From Erythrobacter litoralis (GTDB taxonomy: Bacteria; Pseudomonadota; Alphaproteobacteria; Sphingomonadales; Sphingomonadaceae), in NCBI RefSeq assembly GCF_029760855.1, contig NZ_SOSI01000009.1, positions 16,991 through 80,990 of the forward strand: a stretch of 64,000 nucleotides of DNA. The letters run 5' to 3'. Shown piece by piece: positions 44,489 through 52,583 of the stretch. The position numbers were made by a program, and so were the translations under genes. Position 1 is the stretch's first letter, and each line of letters begins with the position of its first letter. The notes beneath the pieces were generated by a model. That model saw only the letters and a program-made list of their open reading frames with translations. It had not been told where the DNA came from and made no database searches.

Positions 44489-45556
44489 TCAAACTTCCAG
44501 CGGGAAATGAATTTCGGCGCGAAGTCCGTCGGCTTCCCAGTAGCGATCGAGCGCACCGCGAGAGTTGGAAAGCAACGCATTGGCAATCTGGAATCCGGTG
44601 CCACCCGAAGATGGCGGACTATCGATAGGTGGTCCACAGGTCTCCTTCCACGCGATCAAAAGGCTGCCCCGCCCGAAGCGGTCGCGCTTATGCCGCCAGG
44701 ATACATCGATGTGACCATCGTCGGTCGTCAGTGCGCCGTATTTCGACGCATTGGTAGCAAGCTCATGGAGCGTCAGGCCGATCGCTGAGATCGCATTGGG
44801 TTCGGTGCGGACGCTTCCTCCCGTAAATGTAAAACGACCATCCTCGGGGTCGTAGGGACGTAAAACTGCGCGAACCGCCTGTCCTACATCGGTAGTTCCA
44901 AGAAATGCCTCGTCGAGCGTGGGTTCGTAGGATCGGCCCAGCGCCTGAATTCGCTCGTTGATACGGGTGGAAACCTCGCGCGCGCCCATCGATCGGCCGG
45001 TAATGTTCACAATGCCGCCGATGACAGCGAAAACGTTCTTCAGCCGGTGCGAGACCCCTCGTGCCATCGCTTTGGCGTGGCGTTCCTCAGCGCGTGCCGC
45101 ATGGACGTCCGAGACGTCCCACTGGCTACCAAAAAAATATTTGAGCTTATTCTTTTCATCGTAAATCGGCCCGAGGTGCAGCGCGTTCCAGAACTTGGTG
45201 CCGTCCTTACGGTAATTGAGCAGTTCGACCACCGCGACCTTCTCCTCGCGCAATGCCTCGCGGATACGCCCGACCTCGTCCTGATCGGTTTCGCTGCCTT
45301 GGAGGAAGCGGCAGTTGCGACCGATAATCTCGTTGCGACCGTAGCCGGTCAGGCGCTCGAACGCTTCGTTACAGAAAACGATTGGGTCGTCCTCGTGCAG
45401 CGGATCGGTCAAACAAACCGCCATGCGGGTCTGCGCCATGGCTTGTTCGAACAGCAGACCCGAGGCACCGGGAAAATCGCCGGTCTCACCCGGGCCGAAG
45501 CCTTTGTTGCTGGACAGTGCCTGGTTCGAAGGCACGGGCTTGTCCCGATCGTTCAT
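44489..45556 (-). CDS. Blue-light LOV-domain HWE histidine kinase
   Basis: A 355-residue soluble sensor kinase. The LOV/PAS domain spans about 33-150 and holds the canonical flavin motif GRNCRFLQG with photoactive Cys82. The phosphoacceptor is His170 in VSHRLKNVFAVIG. The ATPase domain has the HWE-type N-box HELATNASKYGAL (His264, Asn269), IAWKE and GGTGFQIANALL. Size and plan resemble the monomeric EL346 kinase of Erythrobacter litoralis, in which light-driven cysteinyl-FMN adduct formation raises kinase activity. The downstream receiver gene is four bases away. ATG at 45556; no signal peptide or membrane helix. Confidence 0.92.
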   Translation of the reverse strand: MNDRDKPVPSNQALSSNKGFGPGETGDFPGASGLLFEQAMAQTRMAVCLTDPLHEDDPIVFCNEAFERLTGYGRNEIIGRNCRFLQGSETDQDEVGRIREALREEKVAVVELLNYRKDGTKFWNALHLGPIYDEKNKLKYFFGSQWDVSDVHAARAEERHAKAMARGVSHRLKNVFAVIGGIVNITGRSMGAREVSTRINERIQALGRSYEPTLDEAFLGTTDVGQAVRAVLRPYDPEDGRFTFTGGSVRTEPNAISAIGLTLHELATNASKYGALTTDDGHIDVSWRHKRDRFGRGSLLIAWKETCGPPIDSPPSSGGTGFQIANALLSNSRGALDRYWEADGLRAEIHFPLEV

Positions 45557-45583
45557 CCGTCATCCAATCGAGGGTTATATTCG

Positions 45584-45976
45584 TCATTTCCAGCGAAGAA
45601 CCGTTCCGGTACGCAGCATTGCCGCGGAAAGATCGCGACCATCTGCGAGTCTGCATGTCGCTACAACCCTTCCATAGCTACGACCAACCTGCCCGCAGCG
45701 CATTGGCTTGGTAGATACAACGATATGTCCGCTCTTCCATTGGCCTTTGGCACCGCCCAGCAGGCGAACCAGCGCATTACGTGCTTCGATGCCCGGGGCA
45801 TCGGGGCATGGATGATGCGGTCTGCAGGTTCCGTCGATCTCGCGCACTGCGATACCGGCCAAGCGGATCTTTGGGCCTTCCTCGCACCGGATGGGCCCAT
45901 CATCATCCCACACTGCTATCGGCGTACAGATTAGCATGGCGGTTGCAGCCAGTCCCATCGTGAATTCCTTCGACAT
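45584..45976 (-). CDS. Thermonuclease (SNase)-like small protein
   Basis: A 130-residue protein with an N-terminal hydrophobic segment (about residues 6-20) acting as signal or anchor, then a reduced OB-fold similar to staphylococcal nuclease: KIRLAGIAVREIDG, and GRVVATCRLADGRDLSAAML. A candidate catalytic Arg and Glu occur in the first motif and Arg in the second, but the usual IDAPE signature is altered. ATG at 45976 follows GGGGA. It is divergent from the HU gene. Confidence 0.62.
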   Translation of the reverse strand: MSKEFTMGLAATAMLICTPIAVWDDDGPIRCEEGPKIRLAGIAVREIDGTCRPHHPCPDAPGIEARNALVRLLGGAKGQWKSGHIVVSTKPMRCGQVGRSYGRVVATCRLADGRDLSAAMLRTGTVLRWK

Positions 45977-46060
45977 TCCCCGCAGAGCTAAGGCAGCCCG
46001 GGCGTTTGCGATTTGTACGGTGCGGGCTATGTCCCTGCCAGTCAACGAGGAGATTACAGT

Positions 46061-46330
46061 ATGAATATGGGCGACCTGATTAAGACCGTGGCGAGAGAAA
46101 CCGATGTGTCGGAAGCCAAGGCGAAGGACATCGCAACCAGCCTCTTCAATGCGATTGGCGATGCCGCCGCCAGGGGCGAAGACGTCGCAATACCCCAATT
46201 CGGGAAGTTCACGGTGAAGGACCGCCCGGCGCGCGAAGGACGCAATCCCGCAACTGGCGAGAAGATGCAGATCAAGGCGTCGCGCGGCGTGTCGTTCAAA
46301 GCCGCGAAGGGCTTGAAGGACAAGATGTGA
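46061..46330 (+). CDS. HU-family DNA-binding protein
   Basis: An 89-residue nucleoid protein. MGDLIKTVARETDVSEAKAK is the dimerising N-terminus and the DNA-intercalating arm is GKFTVKDRPAREGRNPATGE. ATG at 46061 is preceded by GAGGAG; the upstream open frame is not needed. It bends DNA non-specifically and may support recombination or regulation. It is not next to the lon/clp genes that usually accompany the main HU copy, so it may be an accessory paralogue. Confidence 0.92.
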   Translation: MNMGDLIKTVARETDVSEAKAKDIATSLFNAIGDAAARGEDVAIPQFGKFTVKDRPAREGRNPATGEKMQIKASRGVSFKAAKGLKDKM

Positions 46331-46411
46331 TCGCTTGAATGAATCGCCGGCGAAGCTGTGATTCAGATTATGCGTTTTGCGTGATCGGCGAGGTCGGTCA
46401 TTGCCGGCTCC

Positions 46412-46696
46412 ATGCCGCTGACCGATCTCGCCGCACGCTCTTCCATTCACCTTTCCGCGATCGACCCCGCGCGTAACTGCGACCGGCGCTACCGGATCGA
46501 GCGCAGCCCGGACCTCTTCGGCGAACAGATCATCGAGCTGAGCTGGGGACGCGCCGGCTGCCGGGGACAAACCAAACGCTTATCCGCGCCCTCTCGGGAA
46601 CGAGCTATCAGCTTGGTGCGCAGCGTATTGGCAAGACGCGACACGGCGCTGGTACGGATCGGCACAGCGTATCGGTCGGATCATAGCGAAACATAA
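46412..46696 (+). CDS. WGR-domain protein
   Basis: A 94-residue protein consisting almost wholly of a WGR domain (NCDRRYRIERSPDLFGEQII through LSWGRAGCRGQTK), the nucleic-acid-binding fold named after its Trp-Gly-Arg motif, here at residues 45-47. Stand-alone WGR proteins are frequent in alphaproteobacteria, but their function is not settled. ATG at 46412 has no strong ribosome binding site. It follows HU by 80 bp on the same strand. Confidence 0.8.
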   Translation: MPLTDLAARSSIHLSAIDPARNCDRRYRIERSPDLFGEQIIELSWGRAGCRGQTKRLSAPSRERAISLVRSVLARRDTALVRIGTAYRSDHSET

Positions 46697-47057
46697 TTGA
46701 CGCGATTATGGCATCGGAACCACAAAAGGGTTCAATGCCAAGCGTTTAATTGAACTGACAATTATTTTCGAAGCAATTCGACTGATTTGTTACCGGGCGC
46801 GCCGGTCGAACCGTTGCGCGGCCTGCACGAACAAAAATCTACGCTAGTGCTGCGACCGCGCTTCACCGAAATTGAAGCTTTTACGAACGAACCCAAAAAA
46901 AGGCGGCGACTAAAGCCGCCGCCAGGAATGGGAGTGTCGCGAACGATCTGGTTCGCAGAAGTATGATAGGCACAAGGCGAGCATTTTGCGAAGCAGGAAA
47001 TCTGGAATATACCACCGCCAACTCGCCCTTTGATGTACCATCAAGGACGCAGAGCGT
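46697..47057. other. Intergenic region with minus-strand terminator
   Basis: About 360 bp without a supported gene. An AT-rich stretch (46730-46790) is followed by the terminator at 46895-46920. Nothing else recognised. Confidence 0.5.
46895..46920 (-). terminator. Rho-independent terminator for the Crp/Fnr gene
   Basis: GGCGGC (46902-46907) and GCCGCC (46915-46920) pair around a 7-nt loop; seven A residues at 46895-46901 give the U-tract on the minus strand. It ends transcription from the regulator at 47058. Confidence 0.75.
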
Positions 47058-47783
47058 CTAAATATGCGAAGGATCGCTGGCATAAAGATACTGGCTATCG
47101 AACCCACTTAGTTTGCGTAAGCCCATTTCATCGCAAATTCGAAGATTGCCAGGTTTCGGCAATTGGAGGAACCCCCTCATGTATAGCGATCGGAAGCATC
47201 GATTGGCGTGAATAAGACTCATACCGCAGGCCTGCGCAAAATCCTGCTGGGTTAGCTGAAACGGAAATCGTCGACCGTCGTACAGACCGACAAGCCTTGC
47301 TCTTTCTATAATTTCCGAAATGAAATGGGCGATACGCATATCGCCCTTGAGATGGCCCAGTCGAAAGATCCATTCTCGATGTATTGCTGCATCCAAGAGG
47401 GCGGAGAGCCACATAACATGTCCGAGACGTGGAATGCGCTTTATAATGTCAGCGATACTTTTATGGCAAAATCGCGCTAGTCTTGCTTGCTGCAACGAGC
47501 CTACGGAATGATCGTGTCGCTTCATGGCGAAGCCATGGAGATCAACGAAATCTCCAGGAATGTTGATACCGACAAGATGAAGGTTTCCGTCATCCGTATG
47601 GACATGGCGTCCGACAATACCGCCTAGAACGTAATAGGAATGGTCAAGACGTTGACCCCGCTCGAAGAGAATTGAACGTGGCGGAAGTTCGATTGTATCG
47701 AGTACCGCCATTTCGAAGATGTCCCGCTCGATCGCGGACATGCTGTGCAGCAGTCGCCCTCGTGGAAACAGTTCGGTACGCAA
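47058..47783 (-). CDS. Crp/Fnr-family transcriptional regulator
   Basis: A 241-residue regulator with an N-terminal cyclic-nucleotide-binding-like beta-barrel (ILFERGQRLDHSYYVLGG to about residue 110), a dimerisation helix and a C-terminal winged helix with LTQQDFAQACGMSLIHANRC as recognition region. No Fnr-type four-cysteine cluster and no strict cAMP-binding RxS motif is present, so the signal is unknown. It stands alone and divergent from the double-TetR gene. Confidence 0.85.
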   Translation of the reverse strand: MRTELFPRGRLLHSMSAIERDIFEMAVLDTIELPPRSILFERGQRLDHSYYVLGGIVGRHVHTDDGNLHLVGINIPGDFVDLHGFAMKRHDHSVGSLQQARLARFCHKSIADIIKRIPRLGHVMWLSALLDAAIHREWIFRLGHLKGDMRIAHFISEIIERARLVGLYDGRRFPFQLTQQDFAQACGMSLIHANRCFRSLYMRGFLQLPKPGNLRICDEMGLRKLSGFDSQYLYASDPSHI

Positions 47784-48085
47784 TAATCATCCTCGCCGAC
47801 CATTTTTGTCTGGCGCATTCGCGGAGTATCGGCGAACCGACCGAGGCTTGAATGTCAGATTCACCAGCAACCTGTGCCAGCTGCGGCTCGGCTTATATAT
47901 GCAAGAAATCGTCTTGTCAGCAGATACCTGCGGACAAAAGGATGTTCGCTTACCGCAGATACTATTATTCGGCACCTTCCATTTCCTTAAAGACGCGGGA
48001 TACCTCTGGGACATCCGCGCCGTAATTTTGAACGGCATCGAATAGAGTTACACAAGGCAGCAAATATCCAGGATGAAGCAGTAGA
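47784..48085. other. Divergent promoter region, no gene seen
   Basis: Roughly 300 bp between the Crp/Fnr and double-TetR start codons, presumably holding both promoters. A frame crossing from 47719 to 48045 lacks support. No clear palindrome was found. Confidence 0.5.
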
Positions 48086-49270
48086 ATGAGAAAAGCGCAA
48101 ATTCTCGAAATCGGCAACCGAGCTCTTGCGGCAGGAGGCATTGCCGATCTCGATCTTGCCGAAATAGCGAACGAGGTGGGTATCAAGCCGTCGAGCCTGC
48201 GCTACTATTTCAAGAACCGCGAAGATCTTGCCGAAGCCATCTTTCATAAACGGATCGAAGACGTCGGGGCTTCGCTTATGGCGGCCGGTCAAAACGACAC
48301 TCTGACCGGAATGATCGGAACTTTTTTCCAGATCGAACTCGATAATTATGCTGGCTATCTCAAGGGAAAAATCGATCGCAGGGCTCAGATCGGGGAAACC
48401 CGAACACTCGATCGCTCGCGTCGCTCACGCGTTGCCGCGCGCTTCATGACCTTGCTGGAGCGTACCCGAAAAATGCTGGAAGCGAGGGGGGTTCAGCCGC
48501 GTAAGGATTCACCCCTCCTCCCCGCCCAGATGCTGCTGGAACTGTGTTTCTGGTTGCCGGCATGGATCGAGCATTTTCGCGAATGGGAGTTCGGTTCTGT
48601 CCGGGACGACCTCGCGTCGCTATTCTGCCACGGCATTGCGAAAAAGGAACCCGCTTTTGATCTCTCCTTGCATCGCAATAGCAGAATCACAGAGATGTTG
48701 GATACTGCTTCCCCCCAAGACAACTTTCTCAAAGCGGCCACCATTCTCGTCAATCAACGCGGGTATCGAGGCACGTCTATCGATGCGATCAGTGCCTCGT
48801 TGGGGGTAACCAAAGGCAGCTTCTATCATCATCATACGGAAAAACAGCGCCTCGTAGAGCAATGTTTCCATTCGAGCTACGACAGGATTTCCGCGTTTCA
48901 GCGGGATGCCAGCACCCTGGATTCGGATCCGCTGGCGGCAATCGCAACCGTGCTATCGGCGATCGTAAACGCGCAGATTTCCGACGATGCACCGCTGGTG
49001 CGCTACTCCGCGCTTCCCGGTCTGCCAAACACCATTCGCCGTTCGACGATCGCCGGAGCGAATGCGCTGGACCGCTGGTTTGTCGGACAATTAACCCGCG
49101 CGCATAAATCCGAGCACGTGATGGTGGACGTCGATCCCTATATCGCAACCCAATTCATGTCGGTGTTTGCCAATGCCGCATACGATACCGTGAAGCTCTA
49201 TCGGAGCGAACCGAATGAACTCCTCGCCGGTACGATCCTCGACGCAATCTTTTTCGGTTTCCAAACCTGA
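48086..49270 (+). CDS. Double-domain TetR/AcrR regulator
   Basis: A 394-residue protein with two complete TetR-like units. The first HTH is near the start (DLAEIANEVGIKPSSLRYYF, residues about 23-43) with its ligand-type domain to about 200; the second HTH lies near 225-260 (TSIDAISASLGVTKGSFYHH) with another C-terminal domain. A single chain could thus mimic a TetR dimer or bind two half-sites. It sits directly upstream of a TonB receptor and a secreted carboxylesterase on the same strand, which it probably regulates. ATG at 48086. Confidence 0.88.
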   Translation: MRKAQILEIGNRALAAGGIADLDLAEIANEVGIKPSSLRYYFKNREDLAEAIFHKRIEDVGASLMAAGQNDTLTGMIGTFFQIELDNYAGYLKGKIDRRAQIGETRTLDRSRRSRVAARFMTLLERTRKMLEARGVQPRKDSPLLPAQMLLELCFWLPAWIEHFREWEFGSVRDDLASLFCHGIAKKEPAFDLSLHRNSRITEMLDTASPQDNFLKAATILVNQRGYRGTSIDAISASLGVTKGSFYHHHTEKQRLVEQCFHSSYDRISAFQRDASTLDSDPLAAIATVLSAIVNAQISDDAPLVRYSALPGLPNTIRRSTIAGANALDRWFVGQLTRAHKSEHVMVDVDPYIATQFMSVFANAAYDTVKLYRSEPNELLAGTILDAIFFGFQT

Positions 49271-49443
49271 GTATGGCTCAATAATTTCATCGGGCTACCA
49301 ATAGGGACTTGTTTTCTTGCTGTAGTAATTCCAGTATGCCCTCGTCCGAGGGAGAGGATAAAAGAAACAGGAGGGGTATCGAGGCATAAAGCCCGCTGCC
49401 CTGACCCCTTTCCAAAGCGGATAGCGTATGGAGAGGAGAGGTC

Positions 49444-52400
49444 ATGAAATCCCATTTCTTAAGTACGGTATGCGGCGGTGCGTTCGCGATGCTATTGTTC
49501 GCTCATCCGGTTACCGCAATTGCACAAGAGACGGTTGCCGGCGGTCCGCAGGACGACAACCAGGAGACGAACGCCGACACCATCGTGGTCACCGGTACAT
49601 TGATCCGCGGGACCCCCGAAGACAGCGCCTTGCCGGTCGACGTCTTCACCAATGAAGAGCTCGCTGCGGAAGGCCAGACCTCGCCGCTCGATTTCATCAA
49701 GGACATTCCCGCCGTTGGCGGTGTGGTCGGCGATTCCAACCAGTTCCAGGTTCAGGGTCTGGGCGCAGTCGGCACCATCAATTTGCGCGGTCTCGGTCCG
49801 CAACGCACTCTGGTTCTACTCAACGGGCGCCGCACGATCGTATCGCCGGGGGACGGCCTCGTAGATACGAACCTGCTGCCGCTCTTCGCCATAGGACGGA
49901 CGGAACTTCTCAAGGATGGCGCGGCGGTGACGTACGGGTCGGACGCCGTAGCCGGCGTGGCCAATTTCATTACACGAACTGGTTTTGAAGGCATCGAGGT
50001 GCAGGGCGACTACCGCTTCATCGATGACAGCGACGGCGACTGGACCGCCAGCATTCTCGGCGGTATCAATCTTGGCTCGGACGCAAACCTCATTGCCGGT
50101 TTCGGTTATCGCCACCGCTCACCCTTGGCGGCATTCGATCGCGATTTCGCGAACCTTCCGCCCGATATAAACCCTTCAGGCTATTCGGGCGTAGTCAATC
50201 CTGCCAGCTATATTCCGGCGTTGCGCATCAACGGCCCCATCCGCGATGGCACCCCCATGGGGCGCGTCGCACCATTCGGCACACCGGGTGCTACGACCCT
50301 GCTTTTGGGGGCGGGCGTCCAGGATGTCGGCTGTACCGATCTTGGCGGGGCGATCCAACCGGCCAATGGTCGCTGCTTCTATCAGTATACGGATTTCAAC
50401 AATCTGGTCGAGGAATCGAATTTCTATCAGGCGTACAGCGCGCTCGATGTCGATCTCGACAGCCGTACGCGCTTCAATGCCGACGTATTGTATGCCTATA
50501 GCGAGGCATTCACGAAACTGTCGCCTTCCTATCCAGCCACCCAGGCGCCGAACGGACCCGGTCTCACATTCCCGTTTTTCGTTCCGGCTTCCAATCCGGG
50601 GTACCAGACGTTTCTCGATCAGACAGGTGCCGTATTCAACCCGGCGGCAAATGGTGTTGTGACCACTCTGTACCGTCCCTTCGCGCTCGGGGGCTATCCG
50701 TTGAGCGACGAATTCCCATATGGGAACGACAGCTTTTCCGAAAACGAAAGCTACCGCATTTCGGCCGGGTTGGAACGCGACATCGGAGAGAGTTTCACCG
50801 CAAGCCTGTACGGAACCTATATCAATGCGAGTAGCAGGGCCGCCGTTCAGGACACGCTCGGCGTCCGCTTGCAGAATGCTCTCGACGGTCTCGGGGGGCC
50901 GGATTGCGATGTGGCGAATGGGGCGCCGGGGCAGGGCAACTGCTACTACTTCAATCCTTTCTCGAATGCGATTGCGGGCAATCCCGTCACTGGCGATCTT
51001 AATCCGAACTATGTCGGACCGGATGGAAGCGATCCCCGGACCAACAACAACCGTGCGGATGTCATCGATTTCTTCACCGAGCCGGCCGCGGCGAACCGTC
51101 AGAAGGAAGAACAGTACGTCGTCGACTTTCTAATGAGTGGGACATTGGGCGGGGTCGATCTCGGTGCGGGGCCGATCGGGCTTGGCATCGGTGCACAGTA
51201 CCGCAAATCCGAATTTCGCCTTCGCCCGACCAACTTCAGTAGTTCGGCGGAATTTCCCTGTCAGCAGCTCGGCGATACCGAGTGTCAATTCCCGCTCGGG
51301 CCTTTCATCTTCCAGGGCCCGCTCAACCCATCCCGAACCCAGCAGGACGTCTACGCAGTGTTCGGCGAAGTGCAGGTGCCGATTTTCGACGCACTCGAAA
51401 TCAACCTGGCACTGCGTTACGAGGACTATGGCGATCCGATCGGTTCGACGCTCGATCCGAAAGGCTCGTTCCGTTTCGAAGCTACCGATTGGCTTGTCCT
51501 ACGCGGTTCGGTCGGTACGACCTTCCGTGCTCCTCTGGCTGGACAAGTGCTTCCCGGCGTTCAATTCACGAACCTGACCGGGATCAATGCGGCCGGCGGT
51601 TTCTTCTTCCCGGTGGACCGGATCGGCAACCCCGACCTTGGACCGGAGGATGCCTTCACGTACAATCTCGGTTTCGTAGTCAATACAGGGCCGATCAACT
51701 TCCAGGTCGACTATTTCAGTTATGACTTCGACGGTCCGCTCGTTAGTACGCCGGAAAACCCGATCGTCAGCGCGGTGTTCAGCGGGCCGGGTGGAACCGT
51801 GGACTGCACGAGCCCGCTGGTCCCCCTGATCGGGTTCAATGGGGGGGCCTGTACGCCTGGAACGACCGCGGCGAATGGCCTCGCTCGGGTATCGACCCAA
51901 TTCGTCAATGGACCGACGGTCAAGACCGACGGCTTCGATGTCGAAGCCGACTATACCTTCGATGCAGGTAACCTGGCGCTAACGGTCGGAACCGCCTTCA
52001 CCTACATCCTCAATCTCGATGTGGACGATTTCGTGGTGAACGGGGTGACGGTGGTCGATGCCTACGATGCGACCGGCTTTCTGAACGCCGACCGCTCGCA
52101 AAACTCGACGCCGGAGTTGAAGTTGAATGCCTTCCTCAACGCCAATATCGGCGGGTTGAACGCGCGCTACGTCTTCCGGTATGCCAGCGGTCTGACCGAC
52201 GAGCGGTACGAAAATCCGGCATTCGCGGCCACGCCGTTCGGCCAATCGTTCTACGGCGAAGAGATCGACGAATTTACCCAGCACGACCTGACACTATTGT
52301 ACGACTTGCCGTTCGATAATCTCGACGTGCAGCTTCAGGGTTCGGTCGAGAATATCTTCGATCAGGATCCCCCCGGGACGCGTCAGGTCCTGGGGTACGA

Positions 52401-52461
52401 CCCGTTCGTCGGTAACCCCCTGGGCCGTGTCTTCCGTGTCGGCATAAAGGCAGATTTCTGA
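49444..52461 (+). CDS. Large TonB-dependent receptor
   Basis: A 1005-residue outer-membrane receptor of the sphingomonad type. A signal peptide ends near AIAQ (about 28), a TonB-box-like DTIVVTGTLIRG follows, and the plug includes INLRGLGPQRTLVLLNGRRT and DGAAVTYGSDAVAGVANFIT. The barrel ends with a C-terminal aromatic residue (FRVGIKADF). ATG at 49444 follows GGAGAGGAGAGG. A terminator sits after it and a secreted carboxylesterase follows, so it probably imports an ester or the product of its hydrolysis. Confidence 0.92.
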   Translation: MKSHFLSTVCGGAFAMLLFAHPVTAIAQETVAGGPQDDNQETNADTIVVTGTLIRGTPEDSALPVDVFTNEELAAEGQTSPLDFIKDIPAVGGVVGDSNQFQVQGLGAVGTINLRGLGPQRTLVLLNGRRTIVSPGDGLVDTNLLPLFAIGRTELLKDGAAVTYGSDAVAGVANFITRTGFEGIEVQGDYRFIDDSDGDWTASILGGINLGSDANLIAGFGYRHRSPLAAFDRDFANLPPDINPSGYSGVVNPASYIPALRINGPIRDGTPMGRVAPFGTPGATTLLLGAGVQDVGCTDLGGAIQPANGRCFYQYTDFNNLVEESNFYQAYSALDVDLDSRTRFNADVLYAYSEAFTKLSPSYPATQAPNGPGLTFPFFVPASNPGYQTFLDQTGAVFNPAANGVVTTLYRPFALGGYPLSDEFPYGNDSFSENESYRISAGLERDIGESFTASLYGTYINASSRAAVQDTLGVRLQNALDGLGGPDCDVANGAPGQGNCYYFNPFSNAIAGNPVTGDLNPNYVGPDGSDPRTNNNRADVIDFFTEPAAANRQKEEQYVVDFLMSGTLGGVDLGAGPIGLGIGAQYRKSEFRLRPTNFSSSAEFPCQQLGDTECQFPLGPFIFQGPLNPSRTQQDVYAVFGEVQVPIFDALEINLALRYEDYGDPIGSTLDPKGSFRFEATDWLVLRGSVGTTFRAPLAGQVLPGVQFTNLTGINAAGGFFFPVDRIGNPDLGPEDAFTYNLGFVVNTGPINFQVDYFSYDFDGPLVSTPENPIVSAVFSGPGGTVDCTSPLVPLIGFNGGACTPGTTAANGLARVSTQFVNGPTVKTDGFDVEADYTFDAGNLALTVGTAFTYILNLDVDDFVVNGVTVVDAYDATGFLNADRSQNSTPELKLNAFLNANIGGLNARYVFRYASGLTDERYENPAFAATPFGQSFYGEEIDEFTQHDLTLLYDLPFDNLDVQLQGSVENIFDQDPPGTRQVLGYDPFVGNPLGRVFRVGIKADF

Positions 52462-52479
52462 TTTCTCGATTGAATACGC

Positions 52480-52511
52480 AGAGCCGGAGGGATCTCCGGC
52501 TCTGCTCTTTA
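52480..52511 (+). terminator. Terminator after TonB receptor
   Basis: AGAGCCGGAG (52480-52489) pairs perfectly with CTCCGGCTCT (52494-52503) across a 4-nt loop, followed by GCTCTTTA. Partial readthrough into the esterase is possible because its own promoter is not obvious. Confidence 0.75.
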
Positions 52512-52583
52512 CGCGTGCTCGGAACAACTACCGTCATGCGAACTGATGTGTCCGAGTGTTTCCGCCTGTAAAAGGATCGCGCC

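Noticed and set aside
45557..45620. EcfG (GGAAC...CGTT) stress promoter ahead of the LOV kinase
   Set aside because: GGAAC is present but no CGTT is found at 16-17 bp spacing.
47719..48045. A 108-codon plus-strand frame between the Crp/Fnr and TetR genes
   Set aside because: Overlaps the Crp/Fnr gene antisense and lacks support.
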